From: Balneolaceae bacterium UBA7797
GTDB lineage: Bacteria; Bacteroidota; Rhodothermia; Balneolales; Balneolaceae
Length of the DNA stretch: 64,000 nt
Assembly: GCA_002480645.1 (NCBI GenBank)
Contig: DLCN01000014.1
Location: 1,166 to 65,165 of the forward strand
Direction of reading: 5' to 3'
The notes under the pieces are model-generated. The model was given only the letters and a program-made list of their open reading frames with translations, did not search any database and had not been told where the DNA came from. The translations under genes were made by a program, and so were the position numbers. Below, piece after piece: positions 1 to 9,035 of the stretch; within the stretch, counting starts at the first letter, position 1; every line of letters starts with the position of its first letter.

Positions 1-78
1 ACTTGTTAATTAGTTTGGTAGCTTATTATTTAGTCACTCAGAGCGAAGCGAGGAGTCTGCCTATCTATGGATTAAGCC

Positions 79-99
79 GGATCAACATTGTGCTGATCC
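79..99. other. Imperfect hairpin downstream of the membrane-protein gene
   Basis: GGATCAACA and TGCTGATCC form a stem with one mismatch around a three-base loop. No T-tract follows on either strand, so it is not a convincing intrinsic terminator. About 35 bases before it (roughly 37-58) lies GAGCGAAGCGAGGAGTCT, which resembles one arm of the REP-type palindromes common in this group of bacteria. Apart from these two elements nothing was seen in the first 136 bases. Confidence 0.3.
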
Positions 100-136
100 T
101 TCAGTCGTCACGTGCGTTCCTCCTTCCGGATGACTT

Positions 137-841
137 TTATGAGGTAGTGACCTGATTTTCGTGGATTGAGAGGGATCGGTCGTTTCGTATCACCTGATAG
201 CCGGCGAAAATGAACAGGATTCCCAGCAATTCGGTCACATAAAGCACATAAGTATGACCCATTTTGGTCATAGTGCCGCCGATGCCGGGCAGAATACCAC
301 CAATTGCGATCAGTACATTTCCCCAGAAGCGCCCGCGAAATTCACGGTTTTTAAAGTATTTCCAGGCGGAGTAAAATGCGCCTCCGACCAGAAAGATCAC
401 CGCATAAATATTAATAAAAGGGGTGATATACCGGATGAAGGTCCACTCTAATACATTACCGTTCAGTTTCTCGGAAACAACGGTTTCATCCAAGGGAGAG
501 AGGATCACCAAAATAGATGAAATGATAAGTACAACCACCAGAATGGAAGTCAGAATATCCGCTGTTTTCTTTTTCATCAAAAGATATATAGTTCCCTGAG
601 CCAGAGGGACTCCTCCCAGAAATGCCCCGGCAATGTACCAGGCTTTAAATACAAATGGACTCCAGCCATAGATGGTATGAATACTTTCTACCGTGGTGCC
701 GGCCGCATAAGTGATCACCCCAATGGTCCACCAGAGCAGGTACATGGCTTCCGGTTTTCTTCTCCAGTGTGTATAGATCACATAAATGAAGTACAGCGAA
801 AATAAAGTGGTTGAAATTGGAATGTATGCTACTAAAGGCAT
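137..841 (-). CDS. Hypothetical multi-pass membrane protein
   Basis: A 234-residue protein with about seven hydrophobic segments (near residues 5-24, 34-52, 65-88, 95-113, 138-158, 172-190 and 198-217) and short charged loops such as HWRRKPE and KYFKNREFRGRF. The N-terminus looks like a membrane anchor and not a cleaved signal peptide. No catalytic motif was recognised. It lies downstream of cydA-cydB in the same direction but about 120 bases separate them, so co-transcription is possible and not shown. The family is probably a conserved membrane protein of unknown function. The reading frame and membrane nature are well supported; the role is not. Confidence 0.7.
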   Translation of the reverse strand: MPLVAYIPISTTLFSLYFIYVIYTHWRRKPEAMYLLWWTIGVITYAAGTTVESIHTIYGWSPFVFKAWYIAGAFLGGVPLAQGTIYLLMKKKTADILTSILVVVLIISSILVILSPLDETVVSEKLNGNVLEWTFIRYITPFINIYAVIFLVGGAFYSAWKYFKNREFRGRFWGNVLIAIGGILPGIGGTMTKMGHTYVLYVTELLGILFIFAGYQVIRNDRSLSIHENQVTTS

Positions 842-963
842 GTAAAACGTCTTTATGGATGAAAGTTCAAAAGCTTCAATATTAAACTAGTTTTGTGAAG
901 ATTTGATGAATTTTCACTTTGCACAACCTGTACTATCGAAAAACTGCTGACAGAATCCGACGG

Positions 964-2004
964 CTAGTAGCTGTGTTCATCCAGTTCCACTTTACCCCGG
1001 AAGGTCCAGAAGGCAAACAACGAATAACCCACAGCCAGTGGAGCACCGATCACGGAAATGGTGAGCATAATACCGAGTGATTTTTGCGATGCAGCTGCAT
1101 TGTAGATCGTGAGACTGTTGGCGGCATCATTGGTGGCCACAATAATATTCGGATACAGATTTACCGCTGCAAGGATGAGTAACATGGCGATGGTTATCCC
1201 TGAAAACAAAAACGCCTGAAAGAACTTCTCTTTGGTGATGAGTCTGGGCACATTCGCGATGGCCAGTACAATAATCACCGGAACGGCAAACAGTATGGGA
1301 AGTTCCTGAAAACGTTCGGTAAGATGCTGTTCGAAGATGAGTACATAAAAAGAGAGGATCACAAACATGATCACAAATGCAATGATCGCATTTCTTATAA
1401 ACGTGGTGATGTTGTCGAACAATCTTCCTTTGGTTTTCAGGGATAAATACAGGGCTCCGTGCATCATAAATAAGGCTAGTGTCGTCAGACCAGTAATGAT
1501 GGCAAAAGGATTCAGGAAGGCCAGCCAGCTGCCAAAATATTCGTGATTTGCATCCAGAGGGATCCCATTTAATACGTTTCCGATCACCACTCCTAATAAG
1601 ATCGCTAATAAAGCACTGGATATGGAATAGGCTACATCCCATGTTTTTCGCCACCAGGTCATTGGCTCTTTACTTCGAAACTCAATGGCTACGGCACGGA
1701 AGATCAGAGCAGCCAGAAACAGCATAAATGGAATATAGAAAGCGGAAAAAAGCGAAGCGTACACAACCGGAAATCCGGCAAACAGAGTTCCCCCACCAAT
1801 TACCAGCCACACTTCATTGCCATCCCAGACCGGGCCGATGGCATTGAAAGCGATCCTGCGGTTTTCGTCTCCCTTGATGAACAGATGTAAAGCACCTGCG
1901 CCCAGATCAAATCCATCCAGAATGGCATATCCGGAGAAAACTGCTCCGACCACTAAAAACCACCAGGTGTTATAATCGAGTCCTAAAAAATAACTGAGTT
2001 CCAT
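964..2004 (-). CDS. cydB: Cytochrome bd ubiquinol oxidase subunit II
   Basis: Second subunit of the cytochrome bd quinol oxidase, an inner-membrane terminal oxidase that reduces oxygen to water with quinol as donor. The 346-residue length fits the family. The N-terminal region has the characteristic stretch ILDGFDLGAGALH near residues 27-39, followed by GPVWDGNEVWLV near 57-68, both conserved in CydB. Multiple membrane helices cover the rest. It starts 38 bases after the stop of cydA on the same strand, so the two form an operon. No small CydX-like frame was recognised behind it. Confidence 0.95.
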   Translation of the reverse strand: MELSYFLGLDYNTWWFLVVGAVFSGYAILDGFDLGAGALHLFIKGDENRRIAFNAIGPVWDGNEVWLVIGGGTLFAGFPVVYASLFSAFYIPFMLFLAALIFRAVAIEFRSKEPMTWWRKTWDVAYSISSALLAILLGVVIGNVLNGIPLDANHEYFGSWLAFLNPFAIITGLTTLALFMMHGALYLSLKTKGRLFDNITTFIRNAIIAFVIMFVILSFYVLIFEQHLTERFQELPILFAVPVIIVLAIANVPRLITKEKFFQAFLFSGITIAMLLILAAVNLYPNIIVATNDAANSLTIYNAAASQKSLGIMLTISVIGAPLAVGYSLFAFWTFRGKVELDEHSY

Positions 2005-2042
2005 GATCCTATACTGATTTAAGAATTTTGATTAGGTAGTGA

Positions 2043-3407
2043 TCAGATCCCGGCAAGGCGGTCGTGATACATTTCTTCAGAATCACTGAGTTGTTCCGGG
2101 CCGTGATGGATCTTCTTGTTTAACATATAAATGAACAGTATGAACAGAAGAAGGTATACAAAGCCAAACAGAATGATTGAAAACAACACATGATTAGCAG
2201 TTACATTAGCAGAAAACGCATCTGATGTTCTCAGTAAATTGTACACCACCCAGGGCTGACGTCCCATTTCGGCAGCAAACCAACCGGCCTGATTGGCGAT
2301 CTGCGGTAGCAATACGGACGGTACAAAGATCCATAACAGCCAGCGTTGTTCAAACAGAGTACCTTTCCACCAGAAGAAGCTGGCAATCAGGGTAAGTCCG
2401 ATCAGGGCCATGCCAATGGAGATCATAATGTGATAGAACTGAAAGATGGCATTGACGGTTCGGGGTTGGTCTTCTTTATCAAAATCATTCAGTGCAGTAA
2501 CCGGTACGCTGAAATCCTGATGTAAGAGGAAGGAGGTACCTCCCGGAATTCCAAGCCCTTTCACTTCCTGTGCTTCTTCATCCACCCAGCCAAACATGTA
2601 CAGATCGGCAGGTTCACCGGATTCATAATGACCTTCCATTGCGGCTAATTTAGCCGGTTGATTTTCAGCAACTCCTTCTGCTGATGAGTGTCCGCTTGCC
2701 AGTTGTACCAGCGAGAAAATGGTTGCCACCACCAATGCGGCTTTAAATGAGGTTTTGGATAATTCGATGTGTTTCCGTTTTAGAAGGTACCAGGCGCTAA
2801 CACTAAGCACGAAAAAAGAGCCTGCCAGAAATGACCCGTTCCAGACATGTAATAAGCGATCGACACTGGATGGATTGAAGACCATTGCCCAGAAATCAAC
2901 GATCTCGGCACGGGCGTCGAGTCCTTCCCCGACTATATGGAATCCCGCCGGTGTTTGCTGCCATGAGTTAGCAACCACGATCCATACTGCCGAGAACATG
3001 GATCCAAACCAGACTCCCAGCGTTCCTATAAAATGAACGGTCGGGGAGGTCTTGTTCCATCCAAACAGTAAAAGTCCCAGAAAACCTGATTCCAGAGCAA
3101 AAGCGAAAAGTCCTTCAGCGGCAAGAGCACTGCCGAACACATCGCCGACGTATCGGGAATAAACGGCCCAGTTTGTACCAAACTCGAACTCCATCACAAT
3201 TCCTGTGGCAACTCCGAGACCGAAAGTTACCGCAAAGATCTTAGTCCAGAATCGGGCCAGGAGCTCATATTTCTTCTTTTTGGTTTTAAGGAAACTGCCC
3301 TCGAAAATGACCATCATTAACCCGAGGCCGATACTCAGAGGAGGGAAGATGTAATGAAAGGCAACGGTGAAGGCAAATTGAATACGGGATAGAATTTCTA
3401 CATCCAT
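2043..3407 (-). CDS. cydA: Cytochrome bd ubiquinol oxidase subunit I
   Basis: Heme-carrying subunit of the bd-type quinol oxidase. Recognisable features are His18 in the first helix (counterpart of the E. coli axial heme ligand near residue 19), the RLLHVWNGSFLAG segment holding the second conserved histidine, and the EMGRQPW stretch that contains the methionine ligand of heme b558. At 454 residues it is shorter than the E. coli protein, consistent with the short Q-loop class found in many Gram-positives and Bacteroidota. It is first in the cydA-cydB operon; a promoter presumably lies in 3408-3500, but no regulator site was identified there. Confidence 0.96.
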   Translation of the reverse strand: MDVEILSRIQFAFTVAFHYIFPPLSIGLGLMMVIFEGSFLKTKKKKYELLARFWTKIFAVTFGLGVATGIVMEFEFGTNWAVYSRYVGDVFGSALAAEGLFAFALESGFLGLLLFGWNKTSPTVHFIGTLGVWFGSMFSAVWIVVANSWQQTPAGFHIVGEGLDARAEIVDFWAMVFNPSSVDRLLHVWNGSFLAGSFFVLSVSAWYLLKRKHIELSKTSFKAALVVATIFSLVQLASGHSSAEGVAENQPAKLAAMEGHYESGEPADLYMFGWVDEEAQEVKGLGIPGGTSFLLHQDFSVPVTALNDFDKEDQPRTVNAIFQFYHIMISIGMALIGLTLIASFFWWKGTLFEQRWLLWIFVPSVLLPQIANQAGWFAAEMGRQPWVVYNLLRTSDAFSANVTANHVLFSIILFGFVYLLLFILFIYMLNKKIHHGPEQLSDSEEMYHDRLAGI

Positions 3408-3500
3408 AACTTATTATAACAGGTTATTACAAGATTCTGCAATCTATTTCCGTTTTGTGAAGGAAGTGTGAAGAAAAAAGGAAGTGTTGATAGGTTCTGA

Positions 3501-4235
3501 CTATCGCAGCGATAATTCGATCCCGAATCGTAGCCCAAGCCACCGGGTCCGTAATTTTTCATTATCCTGAGTAAGAAGTACCGCTTTTCTGTTATCGGTT
3601 AAATGTAGCGGCCGCTCAATGGGGTCGATCAAAACTCCGAGAAAGGGCGCAAAGTTCAGGCGTTTATAACTCATATTATACCCGATCGAATGCATGGTCA
3701 TCAATCCCATCGAAACGGCATCGGTCACGGATTTTGATGAGCTATCCATAATCCGGCTTTTACTGATAAATTCCACATAATTGAAAACCAGCCCCAGCCT
3801 GGGTTCATAGTAAAGATGCGGATCGGTACGAAGATCAAAATCATCTTTTACTCTGATGGGTATTTTCATATAAGCCCCGATCATAAGTGCGGATGCGATC
3901 TGATCGTAAGCGACAAATCCGGTCCGATCAGAATAGGATAATCGAGATCCGGTACTTTCCATTCTGAGGAAAGCTCCTCTGAATATATTACGGTAGGCTC
4001 TTCCTAGCTTTAGTTCAAAAGTGAAGTAAGTTGGGAAATTTTTTGTACTTCTGAGGTAAATCGGACTGGAACCCTGTTGCACATCGTCCTGTAAATTTTT
4101 GAGGGATTGCATGGTATACGTTCCTCCTCCTAATTGGTAAGAACGTTCCAGCATTTGAGCATTAACCGGTTTTTCCAGGCATAGTAAAAGTGCAAATAGT
4201 ACGGTAACTGTGAGCAGGAATTGACTAATTCTCAT
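3501..4235 (-). CDS. Hypothetical secreted or outer-membrane protein
   Basis: A 244-residue protein with a clear N-terminal signal peptide (hydrophobic core VTVLFALLLCL, cleavage probably after PVNAQ near residue 27). The mature part has alternating polar and hydrophobic stretches and aromatic-rich strands such as YFTFELKLG and LGLVFNYVEF, which suggests a small outer-membrane beta-barrel. No known family was recognised. Its start overlaps the end of the upstream lipoprotein gene (4225-6039) by 11 bases, so the two are almost certainly translated from one message and may act together at the cell surface. Confidence 0.65.
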   Translation of the reverse strand: MRISQFLLTVTVLFALLLCLEKPVNAQMLERSYQLGGGTYTMQSLKNLQDDVQQGSSPIYLRSTKNFPTYFTFELKLGRAYRNIFRGAFLRMESTGSRLSYSDRTGFVAYDQIASALMIGAYMKIPIRVKDDFDLRTDPHLYYEPRLGLVFNYVEFISKSRIMDSSSKSVTDAVSMGLMTMHSIGYNMSYKRLNFAPFLGVLIDPIERPLHLTDNRKAVLLTQDNEKLRTRWLGLRFGIELSLR

Positions 4236-6039
4236 AATGATACTCCAGCATTTTTCCTGTACCTGAGAACAGGTATCCGCCCCGGTAAATAACCGGTATT
4301 GTGGGTATTTGGGACACCGGATATGAATCAGGAATGGTACCCGTCAAAGGATCGATAAATCTTAGTTCAGAACCGGCTCTGGCAGTGAGGATGTTGCTTT
4401 CCGGATTAAAATAAATATTGGAATACAGCTTATCCTGTGTATAGTCTTCAATAAACTGACCGGATTCGGCACCCATTTTTCGGAATACCGATACATTTCC
4501 CGTTCCATTCAGACTTGCCGTTCGCAGATAAAGAAATACATCCTCATTCCCGGAAGGAAAGTACACCTCGTCGTAACCGCTCAACAGGGTATAGGTATTT
4601 GTCACCTGATCGCCCGAGATCTTGTAGATGCTTTCCCCGACTGAAAAAAAGCTCCCGTCTTCCCGGATGGATAACGCACCGGAATCATTTAGGGTGGTAA
4701 TCACGGTTCTGTCTGAAAGATCAATGACTGAAACAGAGTCATCCTCCGTTTGAATGAGCAGAATGGTATTACTCTGGTCGACACAGATCTCCGAGATCGA
4801 TTTTTGAGCACCTAAGAGGGCGGAGGAAGTTTCTGATGAGATCAGCTGCATACCGGTATCGTAGAAGCTGATCCCGTTTCCGGTATTCACTACTATCTGA
4901 TTGCCGGATGCACTGACTGAACGTGCCTGAACAGAACTTTGTATACTTCCACCCAAAGTGATCTTGTGCAAGCTTCCTTCCGAATACAGATAACTAAACT
5001 CCGGGTTCGAAAATCTGAGTATCAGATCCTCGGATGAAAACTGAGGGAAATCAATGCCGGTCGTTACGCTAAGAGTATCCAGGGTAAATGAATTGGGATC
5101 GTTGGTCGATTGGGTGTTAAGCAGATAATGATAGGTATTACCAAACGGGACCTCATCATCAGTAAATGAGGTATCAGATATGGAAGATGACTCAAAGATC
5201 AGGTTGTTGTCATTGGGACCGTATCCATCTTCAAAAGTATGTAATGTATAACTGCCGAAGGCTCCGGGGTATGGATTTTGAGTCCATGTGAGTTCCAGTG
5301 AGTTTCCCGCCGGCTCCGAAGTTTCAATGCTTGACTTCTCACCAGAAAACGGGATCGGATCTCCGTAATTAATAAAACCACTGCCTTCCGTGCCCAGCCT
5401 GTATTCAACATTTCCGCCTATGTAATTCTGATCGGTATAAACATTGCTGCTGCTGTTCGTGAGCTCAGCAATTTGCCGGAATTCATTATCGGAAGAGATC
5501 TTTCTCATCACCCTGTAACTTTCAAAATTTGCCCGGGAATATTCAGGCCATGAAAGGATCGGTGCGTTTGAAACCGGATTCTGAGAAATGGGGAGGATAT
5601 TGATCCCTCCGGGAGGAGCGGTGTCAATGTTCAGGTACCAACCCAGATAACTCACGAAATATTCTCCGCCGGCTACATCAGCCAGACTTCCGGTTCCACT
5701 CGTTGTAGTAAGTTCAAAAGTGAGAAGATGGAGCGACTGATCATTTTCTTCAGGGGTAATGACAATATTTCCTGATGCATCATTACGTTTAAGGATCTCG
5801 GTAGTATCGTAAAGGATTCTCAGTTGAATGAACTCACCGCGATCCTGTTCAAACCGGTAATGGATCTGTGTAACTCCGATAACGTGAATGGTGTCCGATT
5901 CAGAATATTCATTCAGGTCCACAGAAAAGTTCGGAGGCGTAGGTTCAGGAAGCTCTTTATAATACAAGTCCGTGGGCGTGTACTTGCATGACAAAAACAG
6001 GATCAACAAAGAGACAATGGATAGAAACCGCAAAATCAA
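4225..6039 (-). CDS. Large lipoprotein with fibronectin-like and propeller-like regions
   Basis: A 604-residue predicted lipoprotein: the hydrophobic N-terminus ends in ILFLSC with the lipid-attachment cysteine at residue 18. After a Pro-rich linker the protein has strand-rich segments with spacing like fibronectin type III domains (WPEYSRANFESYRVMRK around residue 170, and LTWTQNPYPGAFGSYTLH around 250). The C-terminal 270 residues contain repeated short strands of beta-propeller type. The function is unknown; a binding or scaffold role at the outer membrane is an inference from the domains. It is coupled by overlap to the secreted protein at 3501-4235. Confidence 0.65.
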   Translation of the reverse strand: MILRFLSIVSLLILFLSCKYTPTDLYYKELPEPTPPNFSVDLNEYSESDTIHVIGVTQIHYRFEQDRGEFIQLRILYDTTEILKRNDASGNIVITPEENDQSLHLLTFELTTTSGTGSLADVAGGEYFVSYLGWYLNIDTAPPGGINILPISQNPVSNAPILSWPEYSRANFESYRVMRKISSDNEFRQIAELTNSSSNVYTDQNYIGGNVEYRLGTEGSGFINYGDPIPFSGEKSSIETSEPAGNSLELTWTQNPYPGAFGSYTLHTFEDGYGPNDNNLIFESSSISDTSFTDDEVPFGNTYHYLLNTQSTNDPNSFTLDTLSVTTGIDFPQFSSEDLILRFSNPEFSYLYSEGSLHKITLGGSIQSSVQARSVSASGNQIVVNTGNGISFYDTGMQLISSETSSALLGAQKSISEICVDQSNTILLIQTEDDSVSVIDLSDRTVITTLNDSGALSIREDGSFFSVGESIYKISGDQVTNTYTLLSGYDEVYFPSGNEDVFLYLRTASLNGTGNVSVFRKMGAESGQFIEDYTQDKLYSNIYFNPESNILTARAGSELRFIDPLTGTIPDSYPVSQIPTIPVIYRGGYLFSGTGKMLEYHYEN

Positions 6040-6170
6040 TCAATTATTTATACCGTAAGTTATCATAAATGAATGTGAAGGAGTAGCATTTTTATGAGAT
6101 TTTTTCCGCTGTGTAATGGATCAGTTTTTACTATCACGGGGAGGATATTCTGTAGGCTGATCTCCCGCAA

Positions 6171-6890
6171 TTAATACACCGGATGGATCATCTGTCGGAA
6201 TGGAAATGAAAATTCAAGTCCGCCAACCGGAATTCTTAGAAGTATAAATTCAGCTTCGGGTGACCATCTCATAATAACTTGACCCTGCACAAAATGACGA
6301 GGGAAAAGCGTGGTTTTTCTGAGGGTCTGAGTTTCCCAGTACGATCTTTGATCAGTGGCATATGATCTTTGTCGGTCAATCTCAGCCAAGTCGACACTGA
6401 TTCCATCGAGAGCACTGTAATCATCCTCTTCGGATTCATTGTTCGAACCAACGGAGGCAATTTCTCCTGCCAGTTCCAGACTGCCGATCAAAACGCCACC
6501 TGCGAGTTTATTTTTTTCATCGGCGTTGAGTTGCGATATAGCTTTTTCTTCTTCCAGTATTTTGTGCTCGGGATTAACAGCCCGAACCAAGTTCAGGGTG
6601 TCATCATCGATACGTATCGGTAGGTAATAGATTTCGGCAGGGTCTACAAGTACCGGTGAGTTGCCAAAATTTGTAACCGAAATATCGAAAGTGTAGTTGC
6701 TTCCTTCATTCCGGATAAATCCTGCTTCAATAGTCAGACTGTCCATATTCTGAGTAAGAATTTCGATACCGTTATTCCAGTGTACTTCAGTTTCTCCGGT
6801 TGATTGTAGTTTAGAAACGGGCAGGGGAGAGGCACAGGATGTGATGAACAGGAAAGTAAACGTAATTAAGGAAAGGTAAGATGCTTTCAT
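6171..6890 (-). CDS. Hypothetical lipoprotein
   Basis: A 239-residue protein with a lipoprotein signal (FLFITSC, cysteine 19). The middle contains a strand-rich segment (YTFDISVTNFGNSPVLVDP near residues 67-85) typical of an immunoglobulin-like fold of surface lipoproteins, then a helical Lys/Glu-rich part. No enzymatic motif was seen. It is transcribed away from atpD, from which it is separated by a 230-base divergent intergenic region. The family was not recognised. Confidence 0.65.
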   Translation of the reverse strand: MKASYLSLITFTFLFITSCASPLPVSKLQSTGETEVHWNNGIEILTQNMDSLTIEAGFIRNEGSNYTFDISVTNFGNSPVLVDPAEIYYLPIRIDDDTLNLVRAVNPEHKILEEEKAISQLNADEKNKLAGGVLIGSLELAGEIASVGSNNESEEDDYSALDGISVDLAEIDRQRSYATDQRSYWETQTLRKTTLFPRHFVQGQVIMRWSPEAEFILLRIPVGGLEFSFPFRQMIHPVY

Positions 6891-7120
6891 GATGATCAGC
6901 TTGGTTAAAGAATAAAATTAAGCTGTACAAATCTGCCTTATCCTTCCATGACATTTTGATGTTAAGACTGTATGAAAAACCCCCTTTTCGCAATTGCCTC
7001 TCTTTCAGTATCTCGCTATCTTATCCAGCCTTTGTAGCTTCGTATTTAAACAGCGGAGCATTCCCTTTCGGGAGAAAACGTTTTCAGACAAAAATTCTAA
7101 TAAAATCGCAATCATAGCAC
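6891..7120. promoter_or_regulatory. Divergent intergenic region between lipoprotein gene and atpD
   Basis: This 230-base stretch lies between two outward-facing genes and must contain the atpD promoter and probably that of the lipoprotein. No confident match to a sigma-factor consensus was identified by eye, and no Shine-Dalgarno-like purine run precedes the atpD ATG (the upstream bases read ATCATAGCAC), which is common in this group of bacteria. Confidence 0.35.
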
Positions 7121-8605
7121 ATGAATAAAGGAACAGTTGCGCAGGTAATCGGTCCTGTAGTTGATGTTGACTTTTCTGAAGGTTCAACACCCGCCATTCT
7201 AAACGCGTTAACCATTAAAAATCCGACTGACGGTTCTACTCTTTATCTGGAGGTGGCACAACACCTTGGTGAAGATCGTGTGCGAACCATTGCGATGGAC
7301 TCAACCGACGGGTTGGTTCGTGGTATGGAAGTTGTTGATACCGGTCAGGCTATCGCAATGCCTGTAGGTGAAGACATCCGCGGTCGCCTGTTCAACGTGG
7401 TAGGAGAATCTATCGACGGTATCAAAGCACCGGAAGGCAAAAGTGCTTATCCGATCCACCGTCCTGCTCCTCATTTCGATGAACTCGCTACTTCAACCGA
7501 GATGCTCGAAACCGGAATTAAAGTGGTTGATCTGCTTTGCCCGTATGCTAAGGGTGGTAAGATCGGACTTTTCGGTGGTGCCGGTGTAGGTAAAACCGTA
7601 TTGATCCAGGAGCTGATCAACAACATCGCGAAGCAGCACGGCGGACTTTCTGTATTTGCCGGTGTGGGTGAACGTACCCGTGAAGGAAATGACCTTCTTC
7701 GGGAATTCATCGAATCGGGTGTAATCAACTACGGCGATGAATTCAAAGAGTCTATGGAAAAAGGAGAGTGGGACCTCTCTAAAGTTGACGAAGAGAAATT
7801 AAGAGAATCTCAGGCTACGCTGGTATTCGGTCAGATGAATGAGCCTCCGGGTGCACGTGCACGTGTAGCACTTTCCGGGTTGACCGTTGCTGAATATTTC
7901 CGTGATGAAGTATCCCGCGATATCCTGTTATTCATCGATAACATTTTCCGATTTACTCAGGCCGGTTCTGAGGTATCTGCACTTCTTGGTCGTATGCCTT
8001 CAGCGGTAGGGTATCAGCCAACGCTGGCTACCGAGATGGGTGCTATGCAGGAGCGAATCACTTCTACCAAAAAAGGATCTATTACGTCGGTTCAGGCGGT
8101 ATACGTACCTGCCGATGACCTCACTGACCCTGCTCCGGCAACCACTTTTACTCACCTTGATGCAACCACGGTACTTTCCCGTGCTTTAACTCAGATCGGT
8201 ATCTATCCTGCGGTAGATCCACTGGATTCCACTTCACGGATCATCGATCCTAAAGTTGTGGGCGAAGAGCATTACGACACAGCTCGTCGTACTACTACCT
8301 TACTGCAGAACTACAAGGATCTTCAGGATATCATTGCCATTCTTGGTATGGATGAATTGTCTGACGAAGATAAGCTGGTAGTAAGCCGTGCACGTCGTGT
8401 ACAGCGATTCTTATCTCAGCCGTTCTTCGTAGCCGAGCAGTTCACTAACTCACCGGGTCGTTATGTGAAAATCGAAGACACGGTTAAAGGAGTGAAGATG
8501 ATCATCGACGGTGAACTGGATCACCTGCCCGAAGGTGCTTTCTACATGGTTGGTGATATCAACGAAGCCATCGAGAAAGGCGAGAAAATGTTAGCAGAAG
8601 CCTAA
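7121..8605 (+). CDS. atpD: F1Fo ATP synthase subunit beta
   Basis: Catalytic subunit of the F1 sector of the membrane ATP synthase. The start MNKGTVAQVIGPVVDVDF is the typical beta-subunit N-terminus, the Walker A motif GGAGVGKT is at residues 152-159, GERTREGNDL follows, and ILLFIDNIFRFTQ carries the Walker B aspartate. At 494 residues it has the family length. Only atpC follows; the remaining subunits are not in this window, so the ATP synthase genes are split between loci, as in many Bacteroidota and relatives. Confidence 0.98.
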   Translation: MNKGTVAQVIGPVVDVDFSEGSTPAILNALTIKNPTDGSTLYLEVAQHLGEDRVRTIAMDSTDGLVRGMEVVDTGQAIAMPVGEDIRGRLFNVVGESIDGIKAPEGKSAYPIHRPAPHFDELATSTEMLETGIKVVDLLCPYAKGGKIGLFGGAGVGKTVLIQELINNIAKQHGGLSVFAGVGERTREGNDLLREFIESGVINYGDEFKESMEKGEWDLSKVDEEKLRESQATLVFGQMNEPPGARARVALSGLTVAEYFRDEVSRDILLFIDNIFRFTQAGSEVSALLGRMPSAVGYQPTLATEMGAMQERITSTKKGSITSVQAVYVPADDLTDPAPATTFTHLDATTVLSRALTQIGIYPAVDPLDSTSRIIDPKVVGEEHYDTARRTTTLLQNYKDLQDIIAILGMDELSDEDKLVVSRARRVQRFLSQPFFVAEQFTNSPGRYVKIEDTVKGVKMIIDGELDHLPEGAFYMVGDINEAIEKGEKMLAEA

Positions 8606-8615
8606 GGAGTAACAA

Positions 8616-8873
8616 ATGGCTGGATTTCAGGCACAAATATTAACTCCGAACGGTTCCCTTTTTGAAGGTGAGGTATCCGGCGTGCAAATGCCGGGAGTGG
8701 AAGGCAGCTTCGAAGTGAAAGCAAACCACGCTCCGATCGTATCCACCCTGGAAAAAGGAAAAGTACTGATCAGAAAAACAGACGGAGATCTGAATTATGT
8801 GATCTCCGGAGGGTTTGTGGAAGTAAATCACAATAAACTGACCCTGCTTGCCGAATCGGTGGTGGAAGAGTAA
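8616..8873 (+). CDS. atpC: F1Fo ATP synthase subunit epsilon (short form)
   Basis: Epsilon subunit of the F1 central stalk. The sequence FQAQILTPNGSLFEGEVSG and later VEGSFEVKANHAPIVSTL match the N-terminal beta-sandwich of the family. The protein is only 85 residues, whereas the E. coli protein is about 139; the regulatory C-terminal helical domain is missing. The frame ends in a normal stop directly followed by a terminator, so it is a natural short form and not a truncation. It begins 10 bases after atpD. Confidence 0.93.
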   Translation: MAGFQAQILTPNGSLFEGEVSGVQMPGVEGSFEVKANHAPIVSTLEKGKVLIRKTDGDLNYVISGGFVEVNHNKLTLLAESVVEE

Positions 8874-8911
8874 CTCCGACCCGCCGATCGTTCTGTTACT
8901 TACAGATTTTG

Positions 8912-8941
8912 AAAGCCGATGTTCATGCATCGGCTTTTTTT
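8912..8941 (+). terminator. Intrinsic terminator of atpD-atpC
   Basis: AAAGCCGATG pairs perfectly with CATCGGCTTT across a six-base loop, followed by a T-tract. It lies 38 bases after the atpC stop. A nearly identical hairpin occurs at 10148-10176. Confidence 0.9.
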
Positions 8942-9035
8942 GTGTCAGTTATTTTTCTTTCAGATATCTAAAAAATTTATTAAATGTGGGTAAACGGTTA
9001 TTAAACAAATAATACATTAATAGGGTATATAGAAA

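Noticed and set aside
895..917. Hairpin GTGAAGATT/AATTTTCAC downstream of cydB as a terminator
   Set aside because: No T-tract on the minus strand and the stem is AT-rich with a wobble pair.
1127..1654. A 175-codon frame within cydB on the same strand
   Set aside because: Cys- and His-rich out-of-frame translation of cydB; the proper frame matches CydB fully.
3501..6890. A polysaccharide or secretion system formed by the three minus-strand exported proteins
   Set aside because: No conserved motif supports a common function beyond the 11-base gene overlap of two of them.
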